NCBI RefSeq assembly: GCF_038502225.1 | Contig: NW_027195404.1 | Span: 62,001-126,000 of the forward strand | Direction: 5' to 3' | Origin: Cherax quadricarinatus | Taxonomy: Eukaryota > Arthropoda > Malacostraca > Decapoda > Parastacidae | DNA length: 64,000 nt | Made by a program: the position numbers and the translations under genes | Shown here: positions 29,952 to 41,236 of the stretch, one piece after another | Position numbering within the stretch: the first letter of the stretch is position 1 | How the letters are laid out: every line of letters begins with the position of its first letter | Notes under the pieces: model-generated | Databases searched by the model: none | Seen by the model: the letters and a program-made list of their open reading frames with translations, nothing else | What the model was told of the DNA's origin: nothing

Positions 29952-31628
29952 GACCTGTTATTTTATTTTATTTTATTATCACACCGGCCGATTCCCACCA
30001 AGGCAGGGTGGCCCGAAAAAGAAAAACTTTCACCATCATTCACTCCATCACTGTCTTGCCAGAAGGGTGCTTTACACTACAGTTTTTAAACTGCAACATT
30101 AACACCCCTCCTTCAGAGTGCAGGCACTGTACTTCCCATCTCCAGGACTCAAGTCCGGCCTGCCGGTTTCCCTGAATCCCTTCATAAATGTTACTTTGCT
30201 CACACTCCAACAGCACGTCAAGTATTAAAAACCATTTGTCTCCATTCACTCCTATCAAACACGCTCACGCATGCCTGCTGGAAGTCCAAGCCCCTCGCAC
30301 ACAAAACCTCCTTTACCCCCTCCCTCCAACCCTTCCTAGGCCGACCCCTACCCCGCCTTCCTTCCACTACAGACTGATACACTCTTGAAGTCATTCTGTT
30401 TCGCTCCATTCTCTCTACATGTCCGAACCACCTCAACAACCCTTCCTCAGCCCTCTGGACAACAGTTTTGGTAATCCCGCACCTCCTCCTAACTTCCAAA
30501 CTACGAATTCTCTGCATTATATTCACACCACACATTGCCCTCAGACATGACATCTCCACTGCCTCCAGCCTTCTCCTCGCTGCAACATTCATCACCCACG
30601 CTTCACACCCATATAAGAGCGTTGGTAAAACTATACTCTCATACATTCCCCTCTTTGCCTCCAAGGACAAAGTTCTTTGTCTCCACAGACTCCTAAGTGC
30701 ACCACTCACTCTTTTTCCCTCATCAATTCTATGATTCACCTCATCTTTCATAGACCCATCCGCTGACACGTCCACTCCCAAATATCTGAATACGTTCACC
30801 TCCTCCATACTCTCTCCCTCCAATCTGATATTCAATCTTTCATCACCTAATCTTTTTGTTATCCTCATAACCTTACTCTTTCCTGTATTCACCTTTAATT
30901 TTCTTCTTTTGCACACCCTACCAAATTCATCCACCAATCTCTGCAACTTCTCTTCAGAATCTCCCAAGAGCACAGTGTCATCAGCAAAGAGCAGCTGTGA
31001 CAACTCCCACTTTGTGTGTGATTCTTTATCTTTTAACTCCACGCCTCTTGCCAAGACCCTCGCATTTACTTCTCTTACAACCCCATCTATAAATATATTA
31101 AACAACCACGGTGACATCACACATCCTTGTCTAAGGCCTACTTTTACTGGGAAAAAATTTCCCTCTTTCCTACATACTCTAACTTGAGCCTCACTATCCT
31201 CGTAAAAACTCTTCACTGCTTTCAGTAACCTACCTCCTACACCATACACTTGCAACATCTGCCACATTGCCCCCCTCTCCACCCTGTCATACGCCTTTTC
31301 CAAATCCATAAATGCCACAAAGACCTCTTTAGCCTTATCTAAATACTGTTCACTTATATGTTTCACTGTAAACACCTGGTCCACACACCCCCTACCTTTC
31401 CTAAAGCCTCCTTGTTCATCTGCTATCCTATTCTCCGTCTTACTCTTAATTCTTTCAATTATAACTCTACCATACACTTTACCAGGTACACTCAACAGAC
31501 TTATCCCCCTATAATTTTTGCACTCTCTTTTATCCCCTTTGCCTTTATACAAAGGAACTATGCATGCTCTCTGCCAATCCCTAGGTACCTTACCCTCTTC
31601 CATACATTTATTAAATAATTGCACCAAC
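29952..31628 (-). mobile_element. RTE-type LINE, copy F, 5'-truncated
   Basis: Minus-strand RTE covering the RT from VQLFNKCMEEGKVP to the C-terminus plus a complete 3' UTR and an A/T-rich tail. It is closely similar to copies B, D and G. The 5' truncation is at 31628. Confidence 0.9.
30218..31627 (-). pseudogene. RTE-type LINE RT domain, uninterrupted (copy F)
   Basis: A 469-residue frame without stops: VPRDWQRACIVPLYKGKGDK, ISLLSVPGKVYGRVI, motif A FMDLEKAYDRVERGA, motif B GLRQGCVMSPWLFNIF, motif C LLFADDTVLLGD, VFRYLGVDVSADGS, YGCEAWVMN, RWFGHVERMERNR, GRRGRGRPRKGW and the usual C-terminus. It lacks the endonuclease and the RT N-terminal edge because of 5' truncation, so it is non-autonomous although the RT core looks undamaged. 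The ATG used at 31627 is an internal Met-like codon position, not the native start. Confidence 0.85.
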
Positions 31629-31692
31629 CAAAAAATACATTTTATAGAGAATGACTATAGTTTTACATACAGAGAACAGTGAGAAATAAATA

Positions 31693-32649
31693 CAGTGGAC
31701 CCCCGGTTCAAGATATTAATCCGTTCCTGAGAGCTCATCGTAAACCAAAATTATTGGAAAGCGAATCAATTTTCCCCATAAGAAATAATGGAAATCAAAT
31801 TAATCCATGGAAGACACCCAAAAGTATGAAAAAAAAATTTTTTTACCACATGAAATATTAATTTTAATACACACAAACTGAAGAAGACATGCACAGTTAC
31901 ATGACACTTACCTTTATTGAAGATCTGGTGATTATTGATGGGATGGGAGGAGGGGAGAGTGTGGATGGTCTTAGTGTTTAGAAGGGGAATTCCCTTCCAT
32001 TAGGACTTAAGGTGTCAAGTCCTTTTCTGGGGTTACTTCCCTTCTTCTTTTAATGCCACTGGGACCAGCTTGAGAGTCACTGGACCTCTGTTGCCATTCC
32101 TTTAAGATTTGTCTAAAATGGGCCATAACATTGTCATTGTAATAGTCACCAGCACGGCTTGCAATAGCTGTGTTAGGGTGATTTTCATCCATAAAGGTTT
32201 TGCAGTTCAACTCACTTTGCACACATTTCCTTAATTTTTGAAGTAGGCACAATGGAGTCCACAACTGGCATAGGCTTCTCAGGGTTAGCCCCAAACCCTT
32301 CAAAATCTTTCTTAATTTCCATACTAATTCTCACCCTTTTTACCACAAGGATGACACTAGAAGCTTTCTTGGGGCCCATGGTGGCTTATTTTGCAGAAGC
32401 AAGCACCAAAAACAGTGATAATATGGATAATATGGAATGTACCGAATGTATCCTTAGATGCACGCACACTTGCTGGCTTGTAAACACTGGTACACACGGG
32501 GCAGTTCAGGCCACACATGGACACGTCTCATACGCATCGTATCGCATACAGGGTTTTGTATCGGGAAGCGAGGCAAATTTTTTTTTATCAAATGCATCGG
32601 CTACCGGATTTATCAGATACCGATAGCATCGGGAACTGGGGGTCCACTG
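31693..32649 (-). mobile_element. Tigger deletion derivative
   Basis: 957 bp with CAGTGGACCCCCG (31693) and ..GGGGGTCCACTG (32649) termini, TA on both sides. On the minus strand it has a 5' UTR, the first codons of the transposase and the C-terminal part, with the DNA-binding and catalytic middle removed. It shares the TA dinucleotide at 32650-32651 with the next Tigger. Confidence 0.9.
32007..32373 (-). pseudogene. Internally deleted Tigger transposase
   Basis: Minus strand from 32373: MGPKKASSV..VKRVRISMEIKKD, the family's first ~25 residues, joins directly and in frame to FEGFGANPEKPMPVVDSIV, the region just upstream of the C-terminus in 34130-34180. A stop follows ~12 codons later (..KIKEMCAK*), after which the C-terminus (NHPNTAIASRAGDYYND, GPSGIKRRREVTPEKDL) continues in another frame to 32007. 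Most of the HTH region and the DDD core are absent. Confidence 0.75.
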
Positions 32650-32651
32650 TA

Positions 32652-34868
32652 CAGTGGACCCCCGACCAATGGCGGCATCAAGTAACGCCAAATTTGTTTA
32701 ACGGCGCTCTTTGGCATAAAAAAATGGTTCTACCAACGGGCGCATGGACACGTTCGTCCCGAATGTACCCATGTGGCTGGAGTTGGCCTAGCCACTCCAA
32801 GACTCAGTGCGCCATTGTTTACAAACCGTTGTGGTCAATTCCAAGTGTACCTGCGATATATTTTCTATGATTTCAGTGTTTTTAGTGCTTGTAACTGGTA
32901 AATAAGCCACCATGGGCCGCAAGAAAGCTTCTAGTGCCAAGCCTCTAGTAAAAAGGGTGAGAATTACGATGGAAATGGAGAAAGAGGTCATTGAAAAATA
33001 CGAAAGTGGAGTGCATATGTCTGAGTTGGAAAGGCTATACAACAAACCCCATTCAACCATCACTATTATCTTGGCAAACAGAAAGGCAGTCAAGGAAGCT
33101 GTTGTTGCGAAAGGTGTGAGTATGTTTTCAAAACGGAGACTGCAAATAATTGAAGAGGTAGAGAGACTGTTGTTGGTATGGATAAACGATAAACAATTAT
33201 CAGGAGACAGTGTGAAAGGGCAAGGAAGTTGCATGATGATCTCGTTAAGAAAATGCCTCAAAATAGTGATGATATTGATGAATTTAAGGCCAGCAAAGGC
33301 TGATCGAGAGATTTAAGAATCATAGTGGCATTCACAGTGTGGTAAGGCATGGTGAGGCTGTCAGTTCAGACTAAAAGCGGCTGAATAATACGTGAAGGGC
33401 TTTAAGGAATACATAGACACTGAAAACTTAAAACCTGAACAAGTGTTTAATTGTGACTAAACAGGCCTGTTTTGGAAGAAAATGCCAAACAGGACCTACA
33501 TTACTCAGGAGGAAAAGGCACTCCCAAGACATAAGCCTGTGAAAGACAGGCTGACATTAATGTTGTGTAGTAATGCTACTGGTGATTGCAAAGTGAAGCC
33601 TTTATTGGAAACTCCCAGTGTGTTCAGGAAAACAATATCATCAAGGGTAATTTGTGTGTGCTGTGGAGATCAAACAGTAAGGCATGGGTCACTAGGGTAT
33701 TTTTCTTGGACAGGTTTTATGGTGTGTTTGGCCCCACTGTGAAAAATTACCTCCAGGAAAAGAAATTGTCACTCAGTGCCTCCTGGTAATGGACAATGCT
33801 CCTGCTCATCCTCACGACTTGCAAGAGCAAATTGCAGGGGAGTTTAGCTTCGTGAAAGTGAAGTTTTTGCTTCCTAATACAACTCTCCCCCCAGCCCATG
33901 GACCAGCAGGTCATTTCAAACTTCAAAAAACTCTACACCAAAGCAGTGTTTCAAAAGTGCTTTGAAGTGACCTCAGACACTCAGTTGACCCTAAGAGAGT
34001 TTTGGAAAGATCACTTCAATATCCTCAGTTGCATAAACCTTATAGGTAATGCTTGGGAGGGAGTGACTACCAGGACTTTGAACTCTGCTTGGAGGAATCT
34101 GTGACCACAATGTGTACAAGAGAGGGATTTTGAAGGGTTTGGGGCTAACCCTCAGGCACCTATGCCAGTAGTGGAATCCATTGTGTCATTGGGGAAGTCC
34201 TTGGGGTAGGAGGTTTGTGGCAAGGATGTGGAAGAGTTGGTGCAGAATGACAAGGAAGAACTAACGACTGTAGACCTGCAAGAGCTTCAGGTGCAACAGC
34301 AACAGATCACATCTCAGGAATGTACTTCAGAGCAGGAGGAAGAGAGATGGAGGAAGATGACTTCATCAAGGATTAGGGAAATGTGTACAATGTTTACAAA
34401 GGTGCAATCATTTATGGATGAATTTTATGCTGTCACAGCTGTTGCAAGCTGTATTGGCAACATGTACAATGACACTCTTGTGTCCCATTTTAGGGAAATC
34501 CTAAGGGCACGTGAGAAGCAGAGCTCTCTGGACAGATATTTTGTGTGACAGGGGTCCAGTGACTCTCAAGCTAGTCCTAGTGGCATTAAAAAAACAAAAA
34601 GGGAGGTAACCCCACCAAAGGACTTAGTACACATACCTGAAGTCTTTATGGAAGGGGATTCCCCTTCCAAACAGTAAAAGACCTCAATCTCCCCTGCTGC
34701 TGGCACATCACTCATCAACAACTCCACAATAAAGGCAAGTGGCATTTAATTATTGTTTATTTTGCATATCCTATTCGTTTTTGTGTAGGGAAATGTATAT
34801 TTCATGTAAAAAAAATTATTTTGTTTAATACTTTTGGGTGTCTGGAACGGATTCTATTTCCATTACAG
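32652..34868 (+). mobile_element. Tigger element, nearly full coding length, 3' end lost
   Basis: Starts at CAGTGGACCCCCG (32652) right after the previous Tigger, with 5' UTR, a whole but broken transposase gene, and 3' UTR with CAATAAA near 34728. It breaks off at ~34868 where a piggyBac fragment begins; the right inverted repeat is missing. Confidence 0.85.
32912..34548 (+). pseudogene. Tigger/pogo transposase, degenerate
   Basis: Frame 1 gives the N-terminal HTH (MGRKKASSAKPLVKRVRITM.., VHMSELERLYNKPHSTITII) and the start of the CENP-B-type HTH (RRLQIIEEVERLLLVWINDKQ). A frameshift near 33215 follows. The DDD core is still legible in pieces: first Asp in FNCD (33455-33457) with the next codon mutated to TAA (33458-33460), second in LVMDNAPAHPHDL (33792-33794), third in PMDQQVISNFKKLY (33901-33903). 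The C-terminus (VQSFMDEFYAVTAVASCIGN.YNDTLV) ends at 34548. Several frame breaks make it inactive. It would have cut and pasted elements with CAGTGGACC ends at TA sites. Confidence 0.85.
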
Positions 34869-36177
34869 GTTCCATCTGACTTATGACTGAGTTTGGGCAA
34901 GGGTCATACATTGTACACAGACAACTGGTATACAAGATGTATGCTCGCTGATTTCCTACGTGTGAACAAATCTGATATATGTGGAACAGTGAGAAGAAAT
35001 AGAAAATTTATGCCAAGGTTCAGTGGAGGCAGTGCTGACGGAGCAGCGCAAGCGTTTCATGCCAATGACATCATGTCACTGACATGGCATGACAAACGGG
35101 ACATGACATTGCTGTCAACCATCCACAGAAATAAGATGGTGCAAACAGACAAAGTGAACCAGGGCACCAATGAGCATATTGTCAAGCTAGCTGTTGTCGT
35201 CTGCTATACAAACAATATGCGACTAGTCGACAAGTGTGACATGATGATAGGGTTCATTGACTGTGTATGTAGGAGTAGCAAGTGGTATATAAAAGTGTTT
35301 TTCCACCTTGTAGACATTGCAGTGCTCAATGCATTCAATATGTACAAAGTAAAGACTGGAAAACGACAACGTTTTGCAGAATTCTCCCAGAATGTCATAA
35401 AACAGATAGCAAAAACGTATGGTATCACACCTGTGCCTGCCCCTCAGCAGCGACATGTCCCCCAACCACAACCACACCCAGTGGGGAAAGTGCCAGACCA
35501 AATCATCCCTAACTGTCACTACCTGATACCAGTACCACCTACCCCAAAGAAAAAGCATTCACAGAAAAGTGTGTTGTGTGTGCTACCACCACAAAATGAC
35601 CCCAACAGTGGAAGGACACATGATTTGTGTGTCACCCATGTTGGGTGGCACTCTGTATGAATCCATGCTTTATGGAGTATCATACAATCATGGAGTACTA
35701 GAAACATAAGTTGGACATGTAAATACTTGTGCACTGTATATAGTTGTAGATAATAGAATGTGATTCAGCCAGGTGTGCAAAATCACCTATCAATGTGTAC
35801 ATGTGAGTTTCTAATAGTATGATTATAATATTATATATTTCTGTATAAACAACAGTTGGCCATGAAATCAAAAGAATTACTATAAAACATAATTATCGTA
35901 CCATAAAACCTAAGAAAATTAAAACCAAATGGAAAAAAAAAATGATAAATATTTAGAATTTCTGCAAGCAGCAGCACTCCTTGTTGCTGTCAGGTGATCG
36001 TCAAGTGCCAACTTCGTGGGCTTACATATATCTCGGTAAGTACTGACCCTAAAAAAAAAAAATTCTATGGCATAGAAAAATGCACTCTTTATTTCTATGA
36101 AAAAAAAAGATTTTTTTTTTCAAAATGTTCGGAGTCTGGGTGAGAGAATGTAGATCTACGTTTGGACAGTTAACGGG
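34869..36177 (+). mobile_element. piggyBac-type transposon, 3' half
   Basis: 5'-truncated element with the C-terminal half of the transposase, a 3' UTR, and a right end ..GTAGATCTACGTTTGGACAGTTAACGGG followed by TTAA (36178-36181). The terminus resembles, inverted, the solitary end at 17965. Joined on its left to the broken Tigger. Confidence 0.75.
34893..35660 (+). pseudogene. piggyBac-type transposase, C-terminal half
   Basis: 256-codon frame starting mid-gene: GHTLYTDNWYTRCMLADFL with the second-Asp region typical of piggyBac (DNWYT), DICGTVRRNRKFMPRF, MSLTWHDKRDMTLLSTIH, and MIGFIDCVCRSSKWYIKVFFHLVDIAVLNAFNMY, matching the family's third-Asp/tryptophan region. The end is rich in Pro and His and lacks the zinc-binding Cys cluster I would expect. 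Without its N-terminal half (including the first catalytic Asp) it cannot function. TTG at 34893 is not a native start. Confidence 0.8.
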
Positions 36178-36181
36178 TTAA

Positions 36182-38045
36182 CAGTTTCTGGTGCAGTCCT
36201 CTATCAAAAGCCTTACTAAAATCTAAATAAACGAAATCGAATTCTTTATCGTGATCAACTACCTCAAAAGCTTTACTGAATAAGGTTAATAAATTAGGCA
36301 GGAACGGCCCCTCGTGAATCCATGCTGAGTATCATTAATCAAATTATACTTATCAAGATGGCTTCTTATGATATAAGCTATAATTGACTAGTAATTTGCC
36401 TACATTTGAGGTCGGGCTTGTTGGGCAGTAATTTGAGGGTAACGACTTGTCTCCTGCTTTAAAAATAGGAATTACATTGGCCATCTTCCACATATCAGAC
36501 ACTACACCTGTTTGAAGAGATATATTAAAAATATTAGTCAGTGGTTCACAATGTTCCATCTTGCACACCTTAAGAGCCCTTGAAAAAAGTTCATCAGGTC
36601 CTGGGGATTTATTTTGCTTCAATCAGTCTATCTCTTTGATAACCATTTCGATAGTGGCTGTGATATTACATAATTCATCTTCTTCAGGCCCACTATAAAA
36701 CCTAATTATTAGTGTTCCTGAGTGAAAACTGAGAGAAAATAATTATTAAAAATTGAGCACATTTAATTCTCCTTGTCAGTAAGATGCCCAGAGCTATTTT
36801 TAAGGGGACCTATCTTTTCTCGAGCTTTTGTTCTATAAACCTGGAAAAATGCTTTTGGGTTAGTTTTTGAATCCCTAGCAATTTTAATTTTGCAGTCCCA
36901 TTTTGCTTTCTAATGTCCCTCTTAATGTCAATGTACTGATTCATAAGATGTCTCTCACCTCTTTTGATGCACCTATAAATTCCTTTCTTCTGCCCTAAGA
37001 GATATTTGAGCCTATTATTCTTTCATTTTTTGATCATTTCTATTCGATCTAATTTCTTTATACGGGATAAATGTTTTTTGGGCAGCATGTATAGTGTTTA
37101 GAAAGCTGTTTGGATAGCTTTCTTTGTTACCCCAGTCCACAGATGATAAGTGTTCTCTAGCCCATTGTAATCTGTTAAGCAAAAATCTGGCAACATTACT
37201 GAGTTATCCCTACTATCATACTTTCATTCAGTGCTCAAGGTAATTGATTTGTGGTTGCTTGTGCCAGGTTCCTCTGTAATTTCTAAATTATTAATAAGGG
37301 TTTCCTTGTTTGCCAGAACCAGGTCAAGCAGGATATTTCCCCTTGTAGAGTCTGTCATAAACTGCTTCAAAAAACAATCCTGAACTACTTCTAAGAAGTC
37401 ATTCGATTCTAAATTCCCAGTCAAGAAATTCCAATCAGTCTGTCTAAAGTTAATGTCCTCTAGAATTACATTATCATGCCTTGTGGCATTAATAATTTTC
37501 TCCCAAAGTAGCCTCCCCTGGTCCCTATTTTAGTTTCGGGGACAGTGTATCACTCCTAAAATAAATTTTTCATGCCCCTCTGAAAATTCTATCCAGACAG
37601 ACACTGTATGTGTTATTTCAAACTTTATACTCGTTTTTTGCAACAGTTCAAGTAATCTCAGAGATACAGTGCCACCCCACCCTCCTTCATAATACTTCTA
37701 TTTACTTGGAACAATTTAAAACCCTGAATGAGACTTCAGCAGGCATGTCCCGATTTTTCGTATTAAACCACGTCTCAACTATCGCAAATACATCAATGTT
37801 TCCTGCACTTGCAACTAATTTCAACTTATTCCTAGCACTATAACTATCAGTGTAACATAAGTTTAAAGACCCTCTTCTCCCTTTACCCTTCTTGCTCATT
37901 TCTGTTTTTCCACTATACCTATTACTGTCCTTGTCACTTAATGCCACTGGCTTCCAATACCCACCTCATTCTGCCTGGTACTAGTTCCCCTGAAACTCAC
38001 AATATTACTACACTGGGACTCCACTGTTTTCCTCCTAAAGCCCAT
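36182..38045 (-). pseudogene. CR1-type ORF2 remnant
   Basis: Broken pieces of the endonuclease (37702-37947: SARNKLKLVASAGNIDVFA; 37224-37424: NDFLEVVQDCFLKQF) and of the RT (36353-36622: KQNKSPGPDELFSRALK, NVIPIFKAGDKSLPSNY). Motifs B and C are lost with the missing 3' half. Multiple frameshifts. Confidence 0.8.
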
Positions 38046-38059
38046 ACCACCAACTATGT

Positions 38060-38800
38060 CTAGTTTAAAGCCCTAACAGCTGCCTCCACTGCAGTGTCCA
38101 GTGCCCCCACCCCAAACCTAGATAAGCGAACCCCATCCTTGGCATACATGTCATTTCTGCCATAGAAGAGGTCCCAGTTGTCAATGAATGTTACTGCATT
38201 TTCCTTAGTGTTTGTCCAGCCAGCAGTTGATGCTAATTGCCCTGGACAACCATTCATTTCCAACTCTTCTCCTTGGCAAAATGCTACCACATATGACAGG
38301 ATTCCCACCCTTCTTCCTAATTATGCCTATTGCTGACCTATACCTGTTAATCAGGTCCTCACTCCTACATTGCTCCCATTACCTCTCATGATGTCGTCCA
38401 GATGGCTAACAATATCCTTCTTCCCAATCCCAGGAAAACACTCCCTCTGCCTCCTCTTCCTATCCCTAAGACAAAAAGCCCTATCTACGAACTTAATCTG
38501 TATGTTCTTACCTCAACTGGTGATGGGCTTGATGTTCTCGACAGTGTTAGTAAAGATGGTCTTTGCTGGGATGTCTTCATTGGCTGGCTTCATTGTGTCG
38601 TTAACAATTATCTTTGTTGGAAGATCATGGATGGTCGATTCACATTTGTCTGATAACAAGGAAAAAAGAGTTGCAGCCTCCTGGACCTTCTTCATATTCA
38701 TCTTCATCCCTTCAGTTCCGACTAGCATCCATTCATTGATCCAATCATCGGTGACATACCCTTCAGTCATTGAATTAATTTCTCTTCTTGCTTCCATTAA
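38060..38800 (-). pseudogene. CR1-type ORF1 (esterase-like) remnant
   Basis: 38060-38308 encodes the C-terminal part of the SGNH-like domain (AVTFIDNWDLFYGRNDMYAKDG then VRLSRFGVG), with the family's DGVHLS changed to DGVRLS, which removes the putative catalytic His. 38513-38797 covers the N-terminal region (MEARREINSMTEG.., LFSLLSDKCEST). The segment between is frameshifted. Confidence 0.75.
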
Positions 38801-38806
38801 TTCTGC

Positions 38807-39745
38807 CTAAAGCTGGAGATATAGCTGCTTGTATTCGAGGAAAACCATCATCACAATCTTGTGATGATGTGAAAGTACTTTTGAGACGTTCAGTGCAACC
38901 TGACTGTTGGGAAGAATTATAACTTTGCTGAGAGTGGTGTTGATGCGTGGAGAATTTATGATCTGAAGAGCTCTTTTCTTGCAGTCTTTGATGAAAAAAG
39001 AAGGAAAATGTAACTCTGTGAATGTTTGGTGAATGTATGTACACTCCTCGTCAAGAAACTCAGGACTACAAATTCGGTATGCTCTTAGGAAAAACCCGAT
39101 GATGATGCCTCTTTTGGTCTTGGTATCTTGACTGGAATAGAAGTGTGTGAGATCATTTTTATTGGTAGGTTTCCGATAAACTTGAAATATTAGGTTGTTG
39201 TCTACTTTGTGAATGAGGATGTCGAGGAAAGGTAGCTTGTCATTGGACTCTTCTTCTAGTGTAAACTGGATCGCCGGTTCAACTGCGTTGAGCCTTGCCT
39301 GAAGATCCCGTACATCAAAACGTTTTGGAGTTATTACGAGGACATCGTCCACGTAACGTAACCAAGGGACGCTTGAAGGGATGATGTTGGCGAAGTGTTC
39401 GGACTCTAGGTGTTCCATGTATAAGTTGGCTAGGACGGCACTTATGGGGGACCCCATTCCCATGCCGTAGGTTTGTTTGTAGAGCTTGTTATTGAAAGAA
39501 AAAGAAAAACAGTTGAAATTAACACAGAGTTCAATTAAGTCAACAAAATCTCCGGGAGGTAGAGGAAGATTAAGGTCCTGATTGACTTTACGTCGTAGAA
39601 CCTCGATGGCTTTTTTGGTAGGTACTTTTGTGAAGAGGGAAGTCACATCCAAACTACTTAGTTTCTTGTTACGGATGGAGAGGTTACGGATGCGGTTGAG
39701 AAGGCCACCTGAGTGTTTAAGATGAGCGGGGCTGATGGTCCTCAC
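38807..39745 (-). pseudogene. Penelope-like reverse transcriptase fragment
   Basis: 312-residue open frame with Penelope-type RT features: SLDVTSLFTKVPT (motif A), LYKQTYGMGMGSPISAVLAN (motif B), WLRYVDDVLVI (motif C, YVDD intact), LPFLDILIHK, FQVYRKPTNKNDLTHF. Related to telomerase RT rather than LINE RT. Upstream fingers are missing at the ATG side and the GIY-YIG endonuclease expected after the RT is absent, so this is a middle fragment. The last ~10 residues may already be junction sequence. Confidence 0.85.
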
Positions 39746-39790
39746 TCTGAGCCTTTATATACCCTCTGTGTCCATGTATTGTTTGTAATG

Positions 39791-39823
39791 GCTTGATAAA
39801 GCTCCTGGAGAGCGAAACGTTGC
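39791..39823 (+). ncRNA. Hammerhead-ribozyme-like motif of a Penelope terminal repeat
   Basis: GCTTGATAAAGCTCCTGGAG.AGCGAAACG: a CUGAUGA-like core (here TTGATAA), a small stem GCTC-loop-GAGC, then GAAAC. Penelope elements are known to carry hammerhead ribozymes. The two core changes (C to T, G to A) fall at positions that pair with each other in the hammerhead (C3 and G8), keeping complementarity. Activity is uncertain. Confidence 0.35.
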
Positions 39824-39866
39824 CACAATAAATGTCTCATTAGTTGCACTTGTGTCGTTTTACTTT

Positions 39867-41116
39867 ACAGAGTTATTATTGAAAGAATTAAGAGTAAGAC
39901 GGAGACTAGGATAGCAGATGAACAAGGAGGCTTTAGGAAAGGTAGGGGGTGTGTGGACCAGGTGTTTACAGTGAAACATATAAGTGAACAGTATTTAGAT
40001 AAGGCTAAAGAGGTTTTTGTGGCATTTATGGACTTGGAAAAGGCATATGACAGGGTGGATAGGGGGGCAATGTGGCAGATGTTGCAGATGTATGGTATAG
40101 GAGGTAGGTTACTGAAAGCAGTGAAGAGTTTTTATGAGGATAGTGAGGCTCAAGTTAGAGTATGTAGGAAAGAGGGAGATTATTTCCCAGTAAAAGTAGG
40201 CCTTAGACAAGGATGTGTGATGTCACCGTGGTTGTTTAATATATTTATAGATGCGGTTGTATGAGAAGTAAATGCGAGGGTCTTGGCAAGAGGCATTGAG
40301 TTAAAAGATAAAGAATCACACATAAAGTGGGAGTTGTCACAGTTGCTCTTTGCTGATGACACTGTGCTCTTGGGAGATTCTGAGGAGAAGTTGCAGAGGT
40401 TGGTGGATGAATTTGGTAGGGTATGTAAAAGAAGAAAATTAAAAGTGAATACAGGAAAGAGTATGGTTATGTGGATAACAAAAAGATTAGGTGATGAAAG
40501 ATTGGATATCAGATTGGAGGGAGAGAGTATGGAGGAGGTGAATGTATTCAGATATTTGGGAGTGGACGTGTCAGCGGATGGGTCTATGAAAGATGAGGTG
40601 AATCATAGAATTGATGAGGGGAAAAGGGTGAGTGGTGTACTTAGGAGTCTGTGGTGACAAAGAACTTTGTCCTTGGAGGCAAAGAGGGGAATATATGAGA
40701 GTATAGTTTTACCAATGCTCTTATATGGGTGTGAAGCATGGGTGATGAATGTTGCAGCAAGGAGAAGGCTGGAGGCAATGGAGATGTCATGTCTGAGGGC
40801 ATTGTGTGGTGCGAATACAATGCAGAGAATTCGTAGTTTGAAAGTTAGGAGGTGCGGGATTGCCAAAACTGTTAGCCAGAGGGCTGAGGAAGGGTTGTTG
40901 AGGTGGTTTGGACATGTAGAGAGAATGGAGCGAAACAGAATGACTTCAAGAGTGTATCAATCTGTAGTGGAAGGAAGGCGGGGTAGGGGTCGGCCTAGGA
41001 AAGGTTGGAGGGAGGGGGTAAAGGAGGTTTTGTGTGCGAGGGGCTTGGACTTCCAGTGGGCATGCGTGAGCATGTTTGATAGGAGTGAATGGAGACAAAT
41101 TGTTTTTAATACTTGA
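39867..41116 (+). pseudogene. RTE-type LINE RT (copy G)
   Basis: One continuous frame broken by TGA at 40262-40264 (after IFIDAVV) and TGA at 40655-40657 (in SLW*QRTLSLEAKRG). Motifs: FMDLEKAYDRVDRG, GLRQGCVMSPWLFNIF, LLFADDTVLLGD, YGCEAWVMN, RWFGHVERMERNR, GRRGRGRPRKGW. Both stops are single-base changes relative to copy F. Confidence 0.85.
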
Positions 41117-41236
41117 TGTGCTGTTGGAATGTGAGCAAAGTAACATTTATGAAGGGATTCAGGGAAACCGACAGGCCGGACTTGAGTCCTGGAGATGGGA
41201 AGTACAGTGCCTGCACTGTGAAGGAGGGGTGTTAAC

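Larger units (their letters stand above)
36182..38805 (-). mobile_element. CR1-type LINE, decayed copy
   Basis: Minus-strand relative of the complete CR1 at 4971-9095, colinear with ORF2 (36182-38045) and ORF1 (38060-38800). Its 3' part (RT C-terminus onward) is missing: the copy begins at the TTAA of the piggyBac right end. Many indels and substitutions indicate greater age. Confidence 0.85.
38807..39866 (-). mobile_element. Penelope-like element fragment with terminal-repeat-like end
   Basis: A minus-strand RT fragment (38807-39745) plus ~120 bp (39746-39866) resembling a Penelope terminal repeat (GGCTTGATAAAGCTCCTGG.., AATAAATGTCTC), here read on the + strand and so inverted relative to the ORF. 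Bordered by CR1 on one side and RTE copy G on the other. Confidence 0.7.

Noticed and set aside
34868..34900. Intact junction between Tigger and piggyBac as a novel composite transposon
   Set aside because: The Tigger lacks its right end and the piggyBac gene lacks its first half, so this is a breakpoint of two remnants, not a designed composite.
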